Assembly: GCA_002731275.1 (NCBI GenBank)
Contig: PCBK01000164.1
Span: 29,003 to 93,002 of the forward strand
DNA: 64,000 nt
Origin: Deltaproteobacteria bacterium
GTDB lineage: Bacteria > Myxococcota_C > UBA6777
Direction of reading: 5' to 3'
Shown: piece by piece, positions 9,310 through 18,544 of the stretch
Layout: the number at the start of each line of letters is the position of its first letter
How positions within the stretch are numbered: the first letter of the stretch is position 1
The notes under the pieces: model-generated
What the model was told of the DNA's origin: nothing
The model's input: the letters and a program-made list of their open reading frames with translations, nothing else
Databases searched by the model: none
Program-made: the position numbers and the translations under genes

Positions 9310-11654
9310 GAAAACGTATTTCATCTTTGACAGACGCTTGTCGGCATATCCGCCTTCTCAAAATGTTCCCCCTGCAGCTCCCCTCGCATCTGCAGGACGA
9401 TGGACAACTCCATCACGCATACGACCGCTCTATTCGTGTCGCCGTGAGTGAACGACAGCTGTATTTCCAAATCCTCCTGCCCTACAAAGCAGAAGAGTAC
9501 AAACGTTGGACCGAGTTTGTCTACCTCGATCGTATCCGTGCATGGGAGCAACAATCCCTCGAAGTCGGATACTTTCAGGTCGCAGGGCTCGACATCCGAC
9601 ACTCCGGTCAGTGGAGCGAGATCGAAGGTGTCATCCCACTCGAAAGCTACCTCACTGAAGCGCAAATCCAAACTGCGCTCTACCTTTCAGGTCTGCGCCC
9701 TGGCCTGTACGAAGATGTCCTACACTTCCAAAAGAGTGACGAGTTCGAAGACACCACACATATGCTCCCCTCTCTGATGAGTCGACTCTTTTGTATCGTC
9801 GGACAGCGACTCGCTGACAAAATCGAGAGCGGCAAGATCTGTGCGCTGCGTATCCTCTACCACTTCATCCGTGGCGAACACGAGATGCTCACGGGAAAAC
9901 GCACAGGTACCGGATTCCTCGAATTGATGCTCCCTGATGATGACATCTCTATGCTCATCGCAGAGGCCGAAGAGCTCGCTGTCATCGATGAAATCCATGC
10001 CGCGCGAGAGATGATCCTCGACGCGCTTCCACAACATCCCGAGAGTGGACGTCTACTCGAAACGATGGGGAACTTGTGTCTCCGACATGATAGTCCACAG
10101 CGTGCGATGCTCTTCTTTCAACAAGCGCTCAAAGACACGCGGTTTTTGCGCACCGACCTCGCCTACCTCGGTATCGCAAAAGCACACATCGCACAAGAGC
10201 AATACGAAGCCGCGTTACAAGCCCTCGACAAAGGACTCGCGAGCAATCCCTTCTTTCTCGAACTCGCCCTGTGGAAGTCACACCTCCTCACGGATCTTGG
10301 CAAGCTCGATGAAGCTTTTGAATTGCTCGACGTCGTCGAACACCGCAACGCAAATACACGCAATCTTCACCTCGAACGAGGCTACACGTACCTTCACGCC
10401 GAACAAAAACGACGTGCCCTCGAAGAGTTCCGGGTGGAGAGCGAAAAATATATCGACAACCTCGAAGCGATCGAGAAAACGATCCAGCTCGCAGAAGAAC
10501 TCGGTGAGAAGCACATCGTCGAGCGCTTCAACGAACGCAAGCAAGCCCTCCAAGATTGTCCAGATGGCGACTGCTCTGAGTTTATGCAGCAACTGGAAGA
10601 CTCACTGCTCTCTGTCGGAGCTTCCGATATCCCCCACGGCGAGCTGTTGTTGTGGCTCAAATCTCCAGACAGCTCTGATGCGTGGGATCTTGAGAAAGAT
10701 TACTGTGCAGAGTGTGAAGGTCCATCGCTTCCTGTCGATAACAGCAGCTTTAACAAGACGCCGTTGGTCTACGGTGACTGTCGTGTGGTCTACAAAGAAG
10801 ACGGATATTGCAGCTCCTTTCGCATCCCCTTTCAGTACCACATCTGGGAGCGGGCCAAAGAACTCAATGAGCGCGCAAAACACTCGAAAGTCCAGGTCGA
10901 ACGAGAGGATGAGCATATCGTCTTTATGTTCCGCATCTTCCCGAAACCTGGGCTTGACGTCGAAGAGTGGATTGAGCGTTGGTCCATGCACAAACTCCCA
11001 CTCCTCGGTGAGCTGCTCGAACATCGCGAATTCTCCCTCTCCCCTTCTCAATGTTGGGATATGTTGTACCGTCGACTCATCGTCTTGATCTGTACCCACA
11101 TTCAACACGAAGTCGAGCAAGGCAATTATTGTCCTCTTGTCCGCTTCTCCCGTTGGATCATGGAAGAAGAACACCAGATGAAGATCTGCCAAACAGAAGA
11201 CGTCGCGGTGGCTTCTTGTTGTTTTGGAGAAGAGCTTCCGATCGGTCCAGAGCACCACATGGATGAGTGGCTCAATGATCTCTTCTCGACACGCCCCTCC
11301 GATGACAAAAAAGTCCTCTACTTGCCCGAACAGTACAGCCTCCAGGATGGTATGTTAGCCTCTACATTCTCGATGCCAACTGACAAAGTGCCCCTTGACC
11401 TCAAGGAAAAAGACGAGATCCTCGACGACATTCAAAAGGGACACCTTGTGAAAGCCTTGCAGGCCATTCACCAACATGTCCTCGCCTTCCGCTGTTCTCC
11501 GTGGTTGTACGACCTGAAGGCCGACATCTACCACAGGCTCGCCCAACAACCCAAAGCCCCCTTCTGCTGTACACATGGCAACAAAGAACTCGCCAAACGT
11601 GCTGAACACCTCGCAGAGCAACTTCGAGACTCATTCCTCAAAACAATCCTGTAG
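9306..11654 (+). CDS. TPR-repeat protein, partner of the preceding gene
   Basis: 782 residues with no export signal. The first 170 residues form a distinct domain with no recognised family. TPR-like repeats run from about 230 to 400 (REMILDALPQHPESGRLLET, AMLFFQQALKDTRFLRTDLA, ALQALDKGLASNPFFLELAL). The C-terminal half contains a Cys pair (YCAECEG) and helical segments. Its ATG lies inside the stop of the upstream TPR gene (ATGA overlap), the classic sign of translational coupling. Converges on the lipoprotein gene at 11769 with 114 bp between. I do not recognise a function; architecture resembles the first gene but I see no strong paralogy outside the TPRs. Confidence 0.8.
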   Translation: MRKRISSLTDACRHIRLLKMFPLQLPSHLQDDGQLHHAYDRSIRVAVSERQLYFQILLPYKAEEYKRWTEFVYLDRIRAWEQQSLEVGYFQVAGLDIRHSGQWSEIEGVIPLESYLTEAQIQTALYLSGLRPGLYEDVLHFQKSDEFEDTTHMLPSLMSRLFCIVGQRLADKIESGKICALRILYHFIRGEHEMLTGKRTGTGFLELMLPDDDISMLIAEAEELAVIDEIHAAREMILDALPQHPESGRLLETMGNLCLRHDSPQRAMLFFQQALKDTRFLRTDLAYLGIAKAHIAQEQYEAALQALDKGLASNPFFLELALWKSHLLTDLGKLDEAFELLDVVEHRNANTRNLHLERGYTYLHAEQKRRALEEFRVESEKYIDNLEAIEKTIQLAEELGEKHIVERFNERKQALQDCPDGDCSEFMQQLEDSLLSVGASDIPHGELLLWLKSPDSSDAWDLEKDYCAECEGPSLPVDNSSFNKTPLVYGDCRVVYKEDGYCSSFRIPFQYHIWERAKELNERAKHSKVQVEREDEHIVFMFRIFPKPGLDVEEWIERWSMHKLPLLGELLEHREFSLSPSQCWDMLYRRLIVLICTHIQHEVEQGNYCPLVRFSRWIMEEEHQMKICQTEDVAVASCCFGEELPIGPEHHMDEWLNDLFSTRPSDDKKVLYLPEQYSLQDGMLASTFSMPTDKVPLDLKEKDEILDDIQKGHLVKALQAIHQHVLAFRCSPWLYDLKADIYHRLAQQPKAPFCCTHGNKELAKRAEHLAEQLRDSFLKTIL

Positions 11655-11768
11655 CAAAAATAGATAGATAGGAATGTCAGAGTCCACACGTACGTAGAGC
11701 CTTGCGTGTACAACTGTTTGTACCGAGCTGTTGGAATGGTGCTTGTGCGAAGAGGGGGTGGTGATACT

Positions 11769-13565
11769 CTATTGGCAGAGTGTCGTGGACACGACTTTGG
11801 GGATCGCGTAGGGGATGCTGAAGTTACCTTGTGAGTTTGTCACTCCACGCCCCAGCAGACGTGCTGATTGAGGTGTATTTGCGGAGGTGATGTTTGTGTA
11901 TCGGACAGTGTGCTCGTAGAGTTCGATGGTCATGCCTTCGATGGGGAAGCCATCTGGTCCCATGACTCTACCGCCGAGATATTTGGCCTCGGGCAAGAAT
12001 GCTTGCAGCTCCGTGCGATTGTCACCAACACATGTCTGCAAGTAGGTCCGCGCGAGACCACTGCCTGAGGGAGGGATGAAGATCAGATTGTACACACCAG
12101 GATCGAGTGCGAGCGCGAAGCTTCCGTCTTCGTTGACGTTTTTTGTTTGTTGGCTGGAGGAGGACAGAGGGATGTACTCCTCATGTCGTGATGAGCCTGG
12201 TGAACCCTGCCAGACTGCACGAACCTGCGCGTCTTTGATCATAGCTTCGCAGTTTCCGTGGGGACCTTCGCGGCAGACTTTCCCTTCGACGCGGTACTTT
12301 TTGATCAGGTCGATATCCATCTCTTTGCTCTCTTTGAGCTGTTTTAGCTCGATGAGCGACTTGGCCCACTCGCTCTTGGCAGGTGGCAGGACTTCGATCT
12401 GGTAATTGTTGCCAGGGGGGACCTTCAGCTCAAATTGGCCCAATTTATCGGTCCTGGTTTGGGTGACAAATTCTCCCTGGAAGGGCTCATTGTTGATGAC
12501 ACCGATGTCAAACTTACCGAACAAGCGGACACTGCTCCCTGCGCTGAGAGCACCACCCTGCCCTGTACGGACGGTCCCTTTGACCGTGATGGCTTGCTTG
12601 TTGTATCCGATCGGCAACGTCCCGAGATCGATCACTTTCCCCTGAGGTTGTACGCTGTCAGCGATCAACGTGTAGGGGATGTCGATTTGGGGATGAAGGC
12701 TCAACTCTGCATTTTTCATTCGCACACGGAATGTCGTCGCCTTCTCGTTTTTGGTCAGCCATAACTTGAAATCACCATTTTTATCGGTGGTGCTGACTGT
12801 CGACATGGGCCAGCCATCCTTGTTGAGGACCTGGACCTCTACCCCTTCGATGGATCTGTATGGGGTGGAGTCAGCTGCAACGAGGCGGCCTTTAAGCACG
12901 AAGCAGGACGCGCGGCTGGGCAACTCAAAGTCTGCCTCTCTGGTCTGTTCGACCTTGAAGTCTTTAACCCGAAAGGTTGGGTACTCTTCGTTCTCTGGGA
13001 AGATATCGACTGTGTATGTCCCAAGACTCAATTGTGTCGTGTATTGGCCTGTTGAGGATTGGCTCTTGACCTCCCAAATCAAGGACTGTCCCTCGATGTG
13101 GTTTTGGTCGATGAAGCGAATTTTGGCGGCGATTTTGATTCTCTCGTCGCCAGAGATTCCCTTCTCCCAGGCCCAGACGATGCCTTTGACTTCAAACGCT
13201 TCGCGAGGGCGGATCGTGCCGTTTTGGAGGTCGGCGACGTCTACATTCAGGTATTGTTGCTTGGTGATAAGTCCGGTGCTACCGTCTTTTTTGAATTGAT
13301 ACTTGGAAGGTGCCAGCAATTGTAGGCTGAGCTTTTGGCTCACATCATTGCCCATTGTGCGGCAATATCGGACATTCTGAAGGCAAATTTGCCCTTCGAG
13401 GCAGTCAGCGTTGGACTCACAGGGGCCGACGCCTCTCTCTTTGCGGGTTTTGGTCTCGCCAGTGGGCAACACCAAGCTACAACCCTGCACCATGAATGCC
13501 GACCATATGAGCATCATGAGCCACAGGCCCAAAGAGTGTGCGGAATGTTTTCGTTTCTTCATCAT
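11769..13565 (-). CDS. Lipoprotein with carboxypeptidase-regulatory-like beta domains
   Basis: 598 residues. Signal peptide ending MVQGC puts the lipidated Cys at about residue 29. One Cys motif follows (CESNADCLEGQICLQNVRYC), then repeated Ig/CarboxypepD_reg-like beta-sandwich modules recognisable by VKGTVRTGQGGALSAGSSV, VEGKVCREGPHGNCEAMIK, LKGRLVAADSTPYRSIEGV and a last GGRVMGPDGFPIEGMTIELY. Such modules act as stalks or binding domains on the cell surface. The ATG pair at 13565/13562 starts the signal peptide; the ribosome site is weak (GAAG). It probably shares an operon with the lipoprotein gene at 13687-14241 upstream of it. No enzyme motif seen. Confidence 0.8.
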   Translation of the reverse strand: MMKKRKHSAHSLGLWLMMLIWSAFMVQGCSLVLPTGETKTRKERGVGPCESNADCLEGQICLQNVRYCRTMGNDVSQKLSLQLLAPSKYQFKKDGSTGLITKQQYLNVDVADLQNGTIRPREAFEVKGIVWAWEKGISGDERIKIAAKIRFIDQNHIEGQSLIWEVKSQSSTGQYTTQLSLGTYTVDIFPENEEYPTFRVKDFKVEQTREADFELPSRASCFVLKGRLVAADSTPYRSIEGVEVQVLNKDGWPMSTVSTTDKNGDFKLWLTKNEKATTFRVRMKNAELSLHPQIDIPYTLIADSVQPQGKVIDLGTLPIGYNKQAITVKGTVRTGQGGALSAGSSVRLFGKFDIGVINNEPFQGEFVTQTRTDKLGQFELKVPPGNNYQIEVLPPAKSEWAKSLIELKQLKESKEMDIDLIKKYRVEGKVCREGPHGNCEAMIKDAQVRAVWQGSPGSSRHEEYIPLSSSSQQTKNVNEDGSFALALDPGVYNLIFIPPSGSGLARTYLQTCVGDNRTELQAFLPEAKYLGGRVMGPDGFPIEGMTIELYEHTVRYTNITSANTPQSARLLGRGVTNSQGNFSIPYAIPKVVSTTLCQ

Positions 13566-13686
13566 ACAACCAACTTCAAAAAAATACATACAAACACTTC
13601 AATTCACTACGACAACACTAGTACTGATCTTTAACACAAGCGGACAAAAAACCTCTCAACAACAGAGGTAAAGTCGTGTCCTTCTT

Positions 13687-14241
13687 CTACTGTTCAATCT
13701 GGATCGTGAAACGTCTCTCTGCAACCTCGACAGTGTCAGGGGACGCCCAAGAGATCCCTTTCGTCGCTGTATCAAACTCTGATACGCCGGGAGTCGGGGC
13801 TCTATCACCGACGACAAAGCGCAGGATGTGGATGGAGCCTGGGTTAAATTGCGAATACTCCAACTCACATGTCAGCACCTGTTCACGAAGCTCTGGTAAG
13901 AGCTCATCGGGCAGGCTGAGTTTCTCCTGTGGCAGTGTCAGCGCTGATGTCCGACAGATGATCGGATTTTCGCCACCAAGATGAGGATCGAGCAGCCAGT
14001 ACACAAAGAGATCGTCTCTGAGATCTTCGTCACCAACTTGCAGTTTGAACTCAATTTTGGTGCGGCTGTTGCTGTCGAGTGTGATCATGTCGATGTCTGG
14101 GTCGATGACGCGGATGTAAGGACGACGGTTGGGCAACGTCTCCGCTGGTTGAATCTCAATATAAGCGACACAACCTGAGAGATAGGCCAGCCAAGCGAGG
14201 CATACAATCCTGAGACTCCAACGAAGCAGCTTTCGCCACAT
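13687..14241 (-). CDS. Predicted lipoprotein, function unknown
   Basis: 184 residues. Signal peptide MWRKLLRW... ends in LAYLSGC with Cys24 as likely lipid anchor. The mature part is mostly beta-strand with three more Cys (one in IICRTSALTL, one in VLTCELEY) and no known motif. The ATG at 14241 is preferred because GGAG precedes it and the signal peptide begins there; 16 further codons are open upstream. It lies 121 bp upstream of the larger lipoprotein on the same strand, so both may be surface partners. Not recognised. Confidence 0.75.
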   Translation of the reverse strand: MWRKLLRWSLRIVCLAWLAYLSGCVAYIEIQPAETLPNRRPYIRVIDPDIDMITLDSNSRTKIEFKLQVGDEDLRDDLFVYWLLDPHLGGENPIICRTSALTLPQEKLSLPDELLPELREQVLTCELEYSQFNPGSIHILRFVVGDRAPTPGVSEFDTATKGISWASPDTVEVAERRFTIQIEQ

Positions 14242-14352
14242 ATTCACAAATCTCCAACAACCAACAAATACAGACACATGGATCATCATCCATCGCGTTC
14301 AACAGGTGACACTCCTCAAAGGGCGGTTTGCAAGGAACAGGCCACCTTCAGA

Positions 14353-14370
14353 CGACTATGAGTATAGTCG
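14353..14370. promoter_or_regulatory. Perfect 7-bp inverted repeat between two minus-strand genes
   Basis: CGACTAT-GAGT-ATAGTCG, about 110 bp upstream of the lipoprotein gene start at 14241 and about 95 bp after the stop of the sigma54 activator gene. It has no T run on either strand, so it looks more like an operator than a terminator. No regulator can be assigned. Confidence 0.3.
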
Positions 14371-14464
14371 CAGAAAACGGCGTTTGTTACAAATAAACCT
14401 GCGTCAGAAAGGCAAACATTGGGTGCGAGGATATGATCGAGATGTCTGGCTTTGGGTGGATATC

Positions 14465-16252
14465 CTACTTTTGTTGTTCTTTTTCGAGATGTCTGAAGAT
14501 GGTGCGTGGATCGACCCCAAGATCGCGGGCTGTTTTGGTTCGATTGCCACCATTCAGCCTTAGAATATCGTTGATATAGCGAGCTTGAAAGCGGTCCTTT
14601 GCCTCGGCCAGAGGTAGGATCTCAGACATATCCGCGCCGCGAAACTCCAGATCTTCGGGGCCGATATGTGTCCCTTCTGAGAGGATCACGGCTTTCTTGA
14701 TGAGGTTTTGTAGCTCGCGAATGTTCCCTCCCCATCGGTACTTCTTCATGGAGATGATCGCGTCTGCGGTGAACCCCTTGAAGGACCGCTCAAACTCCGC
14801 AGAGAATTTCTGTAGGAAGTAGCGCGCGAGCAGGATCAGATCATCGTCACGTTCACGTAGTGGTGGCAACACGAGCTGGATCACGTTGAGCCGGTAAAAG
14901 AGGTCTTCACGAAAACGACCCTCTTTCACCTCATCTTCAAGTGTGCGGTTGGTCGCCGCGACGATACGAATGTCAACGTCCTCGGGGAACCCTCCCCCGA
15001 TCGGTGTGATCTTCTTCTCTTCGATCGCACGAAGCAGCTTGACCTGAAGGACGAGTGGCAGCTCTCCAAGCTCGTCGAGGAAGAGTGTTCCTTTGTCCGC
15101 GAGCTTGAACTTCCCTAACTTGTCCGCGACTGCACCTGTAAACGCGCCTTTTTTATGTCCAAAGAGCTCGCTCTCAAGCAGGTTCTCCGGGATCGCGCCG
15201 CAGTTGATCGTGACAAAGGGACCATTATTTCGATTGGAGAGGCGGTGAATTTCGCGGGCAAACAGCTCCTTACCTGTCCCGGTCTCTCCTGTGATCAAGA
15301 CGGAGACGTCTGTGGACGAGACGCGGCGGACCTTGTTGAGGACCCCCTGGATGCCCTCGCAGCTGCCGATGATGCCGCTCATCTGCATCCCTTCAAGCTG
15401 CTGCTGAAGCTTTTGGTTGTCGAGGGTCAACTCGTTGACGAGCAAGGCATTTTGGATGATCAGCGAGGCTTGTGCTGCGAACACCATCAAGATCTTCAGG
15501 GTCGTCTTGTCGAAGAGCGACGTGATATGTGAGTTACCGACATACAACACGCCGAGCAGTTTGCCTTTTTCGAGCAGAGGCACACACATCACGCTGGACA
15601 GTTGGAGGTGCGCAACACTCGTCGCGTTCTTGAAGTTCTCATTGCGCAACGCGTCGCTGATGATCAGCGGCTCTTTGGTCTCAGCGACTTTTGCGACGAT
15701 GCTGTCTGAGTAAAGTTCACGTGCGTCAGCGAGTGTCTCGCGCTTGATGTTACGACCCACCGCGACCTTTGGCGTGTTGCCTTCGAGCAATATCAAGAAC
15801 CCACGTTGTGCGCCTGTCACCTCGATCACACGGTCGATCAAAAGCTCTAGCAGCTCCGTTAAGCTGAACTGCTGCATCAACTCACGGCTGAATTGAAACA
15901 GACGTTCGTATGCCTCGACGTGATCGATCACGTCGGGTAATTCTTCATCGACAGGGGTCTCGGAGACCATCCGGAATGTACACTCCGTGGCACCAAGCTG
16001 GATGGAGTCTTCATGTTTGAGTGTCGTCGAGCGGCGGGAGCGGCCATTCACAGTGAATGGATGCTTGCGGTTGAGTGCGCTCAGTGTGAACTTCTCGCCA
16101 TCAAACTGGATGTGTGCGTGCTCTTCAAGGAGCAGGGGGTCCGAGATACAGATGTCATTCTCGATACTCCGACCAATACTCGTCAGGGGTTTGTGCAATT
16201 CGATCGTCACAGGTGAGCGCGATCCAGGGGCAACAAATGTGAAGCTCGGCAT
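14465..16252 (-). CDS. FHA-GAF sigma54-dependent transcriptional activator
   Basis: 595 residues in the order typical of Myxococcota enhancer-binding proteins: FHA domain (about 1-100, with IGRSIENDI and SALNRKHPF), which binds phosphothreonine peptides; GAF sensor domain (about 115-275); AAA+ domain with Walker A GETGTGKE (322-329), sigma54-contact loop GAFTGA (369-374) and Walker B TLFLDE; and a Fis-type HTH at the end ([19 protein letters not shown]). It should activate RNA polymerase-sigma54 in response to Ser/Thr kinase signalling and a GAF ligand. The start has GAGGAG upstream. It is divergent from the TetR gene across 318 bp. A Ser/Thr kinase lies 3 kb away; a link is only inference. 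Confidence 0.95.
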   Translation of the reverse strand: MPSFTFVAPGSRSPVTIELHKPLTSIGRSIENDICISDPLLLEEHAHIQFDGEKFTLSALNRKHPFTVNGRSRRSTTLKHEDSIQLGATECTFRMVSETPVDEELPDVIDHVEAYERLFQFSRELMQQFSLTELLELLIDRVIEVTGAQRGFLILLEGNTPKVAVGRNIKRETLADARELYSDSIVAKVAETKEPLIISDALRNENFKNATSVAHLQLSSVMCVPLLEKGKLLGVLYVGNSHITSLFDKTTLKILMVFAAQASLIIQNALLVNELTLDNQKLQQQLEGMQMSGIIGSCEGIQGVLNKVRRVSSTDVSVLITGETGTGKELFAREIHRLSNRNNGPFVTINCGAIPENLLESELFGHKKGAFTGAVADKLGKFKLADKGTLFLDELGELPLVLQVKLLRAIEEKKITPIGGGFPEDVDIRIVAATNRTLEDEVKEGRFREDLFYRLNVIQLVLPPLRERDDDLILLARYFLQKFSAEFERSFKGFTADAIISMKKYRWGGNIRELQNLIKKAVILSEGTHIGPEDLEFRGADMSEILPLAEAKDRFQARYINDILRLNGGNRTKTARDLGVDPRTIFRHLEKEQQK

Positions 16253-16407
16253 TCTATCTCCTCAGTCAACGGTTCTTCTGAAGGCGATCTTTATGATACT
16301 CCCTCCCCCTCCAATTGGAAAGGCCTATATCGATATTCCATCCACCCACACCACCGTATCTCCCCTCCACAATCCCCTACCCGACACCCACTACTTTGAT
16401 TCAAATC

Positions 16408-16424
16408 CGAACGATCAGTCGAAA
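16408..16424. promoter_or_regulatory. Copy 1 of a 17-bp motif upstream of tetR-like gene
   Basis: CGAACGATCAGTCGAAA, matching the copy at 16534-16550 at 13 of 17 positions (consensus CGAAYGATCRGTCGRAA). It lies in the region shared by the divergent sigma54 activator and TetR genes. A binding site for the TetR protein or another regulator is inferred. Confidence 0.35.
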
Positions 16425-16499
16425 AAGATCATGGACTCATAGATGCCATCATTGCAGATGTTAAAGACTTGTTTCAATAGTTGTTTGAAAAGAAATGCG

Positions 16500-16528
16500 T
16501 TGACATGAATGAGCTTCATTCGTATATC
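16500..16528 (+). promoter_or_regulatory. Promoter of the TetR gene with palindromic operator in the spacer
   Basis: TTGACA (16500-16505), 17-bp spacer, TATATC (16523-16528) is a good housekeeping-type promoter. The spacer is filled by GAATGA-GCT-TCATTC (16507-16521), a perfect 6-bp inverted repeat of the size bound by TetR-family dimers. A repressor bound there would block RNA polymerase, so autoregulation of the TetR gene and the P450 behind it is strongly suggested. Confidence 0.6.
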
Positions 16529-16533
16529 AATAT

Positions 16534-16550
16534 CGAATGATCGGTCGGAA
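16534..16550. promoter_or_regulatory. Copy 2 of the 17-bp motif, at the expected transcription start
   Basis: CGAATGATCGGTCGGAA begins six bases after the -10 box, so it covers the likely start of transcription. Its left half repeats GAATGA, the half-site of the palindrome at 16507-16521. It may be a second operator. Confidence 0.4.
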
Positions 16551-16570
16551 TAAAAACACCGTCGAAGAGA

Positions 16571-17230
16571 ATGGAGCAAAATGTGACCCCTAAAATCGTC
16601 GATAGAGCAACACGGAAGAAAGATATCGCCCAGCGTTCGCTGTCATTGTTTGCGGAGCGTGGTTTTGAGGCGGCCTCGATGAGCCAGATCGCAGAAGCGG
16701 TTGGGGTCAAGAAAGCCACGATCTACGATTACTTTGCCAACAAAGATGAGCTGGTGATGGAGGCGTTAAAGGTGTGGTTTGAGCAGCTTCTTGAGGGGAT
16801 GGAGTTGTTACTCGCAGGGACAACGGACCCTATCGAGCAGCTACACATCTTCATCGACTCTTCGTGTGCAGCGATGGAGGAGACCTTCGCGATGCAGCTC
16901 ACCCTCTCCGTCACACAGCTCATGGCGAAAGAGGAGAATGTCGAAAAGTTCCAGTTCGCTCGTGCGTTATTGGCGCGGATACGCAAAATGTTTGAGGGCA
17001 TTATGCTCGAAGGGATTTCGCGTGGTGTCTTTCGCACGGAGTGTGCACGCGATGTCGACAAGATCACGGTCAACTTTCTCGCATATCTCGATGGGATCGG
17101 TCTTCACTACTATCTTTTTGGCCACGACGCGTTTGACCTCAAAACACAAATGGATTTTTACCTCGAACGTCTCCTCTCACAGATCGTGTCTGAGAGCGTA
17201 GAGGCCAGACCCGCCGATACAACAACGTAG
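16571..17230 (+). CDS. TetR family transcriptional regulator
   Basis: 219 residues. The N-terminal HTH (ATRKKDIAQRSLSLFAERGF, then MSQIAEAVGVKKATIYDYFANKDEL at about 36-62) is a textbook TetR DNA-binding domain; the C-terminal helical part would bind a ligand and dimerise. The ATG at 16571 has only a weak ribosome site; a GTG at 16583, six bases after GGAG, may be the real start and costs four residues. It is probably autoregulated through the palindrome in its promoter and co-transcribed with, or controls, the P450 gene 89 bp downstream. Natural ligand unknown, possibly the P450 substrate. Confidence 0.93.
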   Translation: MEQNVTPKIVDRATRKKDIAQRSLSLFAERGFEAASMSQIAEAVGVKKATIYDYFANKDELVMEALKVWFEQLLEGMELLLAGTTDPIEQLHIFIDSSCAAMEETFAMQLTLSVTQLMAKEENVEKFQFARALLARIRKMFEGIMLEGISRGVFRTECARDVDKITVNFLAYLDGIGLHYYLFGHDAFDLKTQMDFYLERLLSQIVSESVEARPADTTT

Positions 17231-17276
17231 GGCTTTTTCAAGAAAAAGCCTAAGGTTTGCGCGCCCCTTTGCGCAA
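17231..17276 (+). other. Two consecutive hairpins between tetR-like and P450 genes
   Basis: GGCTTTTTC-AA-GAAAAAGCC (17231-17250) directly after the TetR stop, then TTGCGC-N8-GCGCAA (17257-17276). Neither is followed by a T run, so full termination is doubtful; they could lower read-through into the P450 gene or protect the upstream message. Confidence 0.4.
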
Positions 17277-17319
17277 GACCTACAGACGTGACGCCTCATG
17301 CGCCACAGGAGACGGACCT

Positions 17320-18531
17320 ATGCAAGCAGATTGGACCCCAAAACACCCGATCAACATCAGCGCCAAAGCGTTCATCGATGACAAGTACAAATACTACGAC
17401 TGGATGCGTCGAGAAGCCCCCGTCTACAGAGGAAAATTTGGCCCCTTTCGCAGCTATCTGCTCTGTCGGTATGAAGACTGTGACTTCGTCCTCAGAGATC
17501 CCCGCTTTATCCGCAGCCGCAAAGAGAACAAATGGCGTTGGTTGATGCCATACGGTATCAAGCTGATCACAGAGAGCATGATTTACCAGGATGGGGACGA
17601 ACACAGGCGTTTGCGCAATCTCGTACAGAAAGCCTTTACCCCCAAAGCGATCACGAAAATGCACGATCGCATCGAAGTGATCTGTAATGAACTGCTCGAC
17701 GAAGTCGAAGCTACACACGACGGACACTTTGACCTCGTCCCGACGTACGCCTTTCCACTGCCTGTGCGCGTGATCGGTGAGCTGCTCGGGATCGAAGACA
17801 ATGATATGGACAGCTTTCAAAAGAGCGTCGACGTCCTTCTCGAAGGTCTGACGGGGATCAAAATCGTCAAGACACTTGTCTGGGATCTTCCCAAGACTGT
17901 CTCCTTCCTCAAGGAGCTGCTGAAAAAGAAACGCGCCACACCTGCAGACGATCTGCTCACGGCGCTCATTCAAGCCGAAGAGAACGGTGACACCCTCACT
18001 GAGGATGAACTCTTAGGGATGATGATGATCTTGATCATCGCTGGTTACGAAACAACTGTCGACCTGATCAAGTGCGCGGTCGTCGCGCTGCTTACGCATC
18101 CAGAGCAGCTACAGATGCTCAAAGAAGATGACAGCTTGATGGACGGTACGATCGAAGAAGTCCTTCGTTACTGGGGACCTGTCCATGGGACAGAGCTGAT
18201 CTATGCGAGTGAAGATATCCAGGTCGGTGATGTCACGATCCCCAAAGGACACATCATCACACCCCTGCTCGGTGCGGCCAATCGCGACCCTGACAAGTTT
18301 GAACATCCAGAGGCTTTTGACATCACAAGGACCGCGAATCGCCATCTGGGCTTTGGGAAAGGTATCCACTACTGTCTCGGTGCCCCTCTCGCCCGACTGG
18401 AAGCCAAGATCGCGTTGCGAATCCTCTTTTCACGCTTCCCACAGTTGACGCTCACCAAACCGCTCGAAGAGCTGACCTTCAAACAAGTCCCCTTGTTCCA
18501 CCGCTTCAAAGAGGTCCCCCTCTCCTACTAA
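17320..18531 (+). CDS. Cytochrome P450 monooxygenase
   Basis: 403 residues, the normal size for a soluble bacterial P450. It shows the C-helix HRRLR (H95-R99), the I-helix oxygen-activating motif AGYETT (241-246), the K-helix ExxR (E280-R283) and the heme-binding loop FGKGIHYCLG with Cys352 as thiolate ligand. It hydroxylates an unknown substrate using ferredoxin and reductase partners that are not encoded nearby. The ATG at 17320 has AGGAGA seven bases upstream. It follows the TetR gene, which probably controls it. The gene ends 13 bp before the convergent TPR/membrane gene. Confidence 0.96.
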   Translation: MQADWTPKHPINISAKAFIDDKYKYYDWMRREAPVYRGKFGPFRSYLLCRYEDCDFVLRDPRFIRSRKENKWRWLMPYGIKLITESMIYQDGDEHRRLRNLVQKAFTPKAITKMHDRIEVICNELLDEVEATHDGHFDLVPTYAFPLPVRVIGELLGIEDNDMDSFQKSVDVLLEGLTGIKIVKTLVWDLPKTVSFLKELLKKKRATPADDLLTALIQAEENGDTLTEDELLGMMMILIIAGYETTVDLIKCAVVALLTHPEQLQMLKEDDSLMDGTIEEVLRYWGPVHGTELIYASEDIQVGDVTIPKGHIITPLLGAANRDPDKFEHPEAFDITRTANRHLGFGKGIHYCLGAPLARLEAKIALRILFSRFPQLTLTKPLEELTFKQVPLFHRFKEVPLSY

Positions 18532-18544
18532 AGACAGCGCGTGA

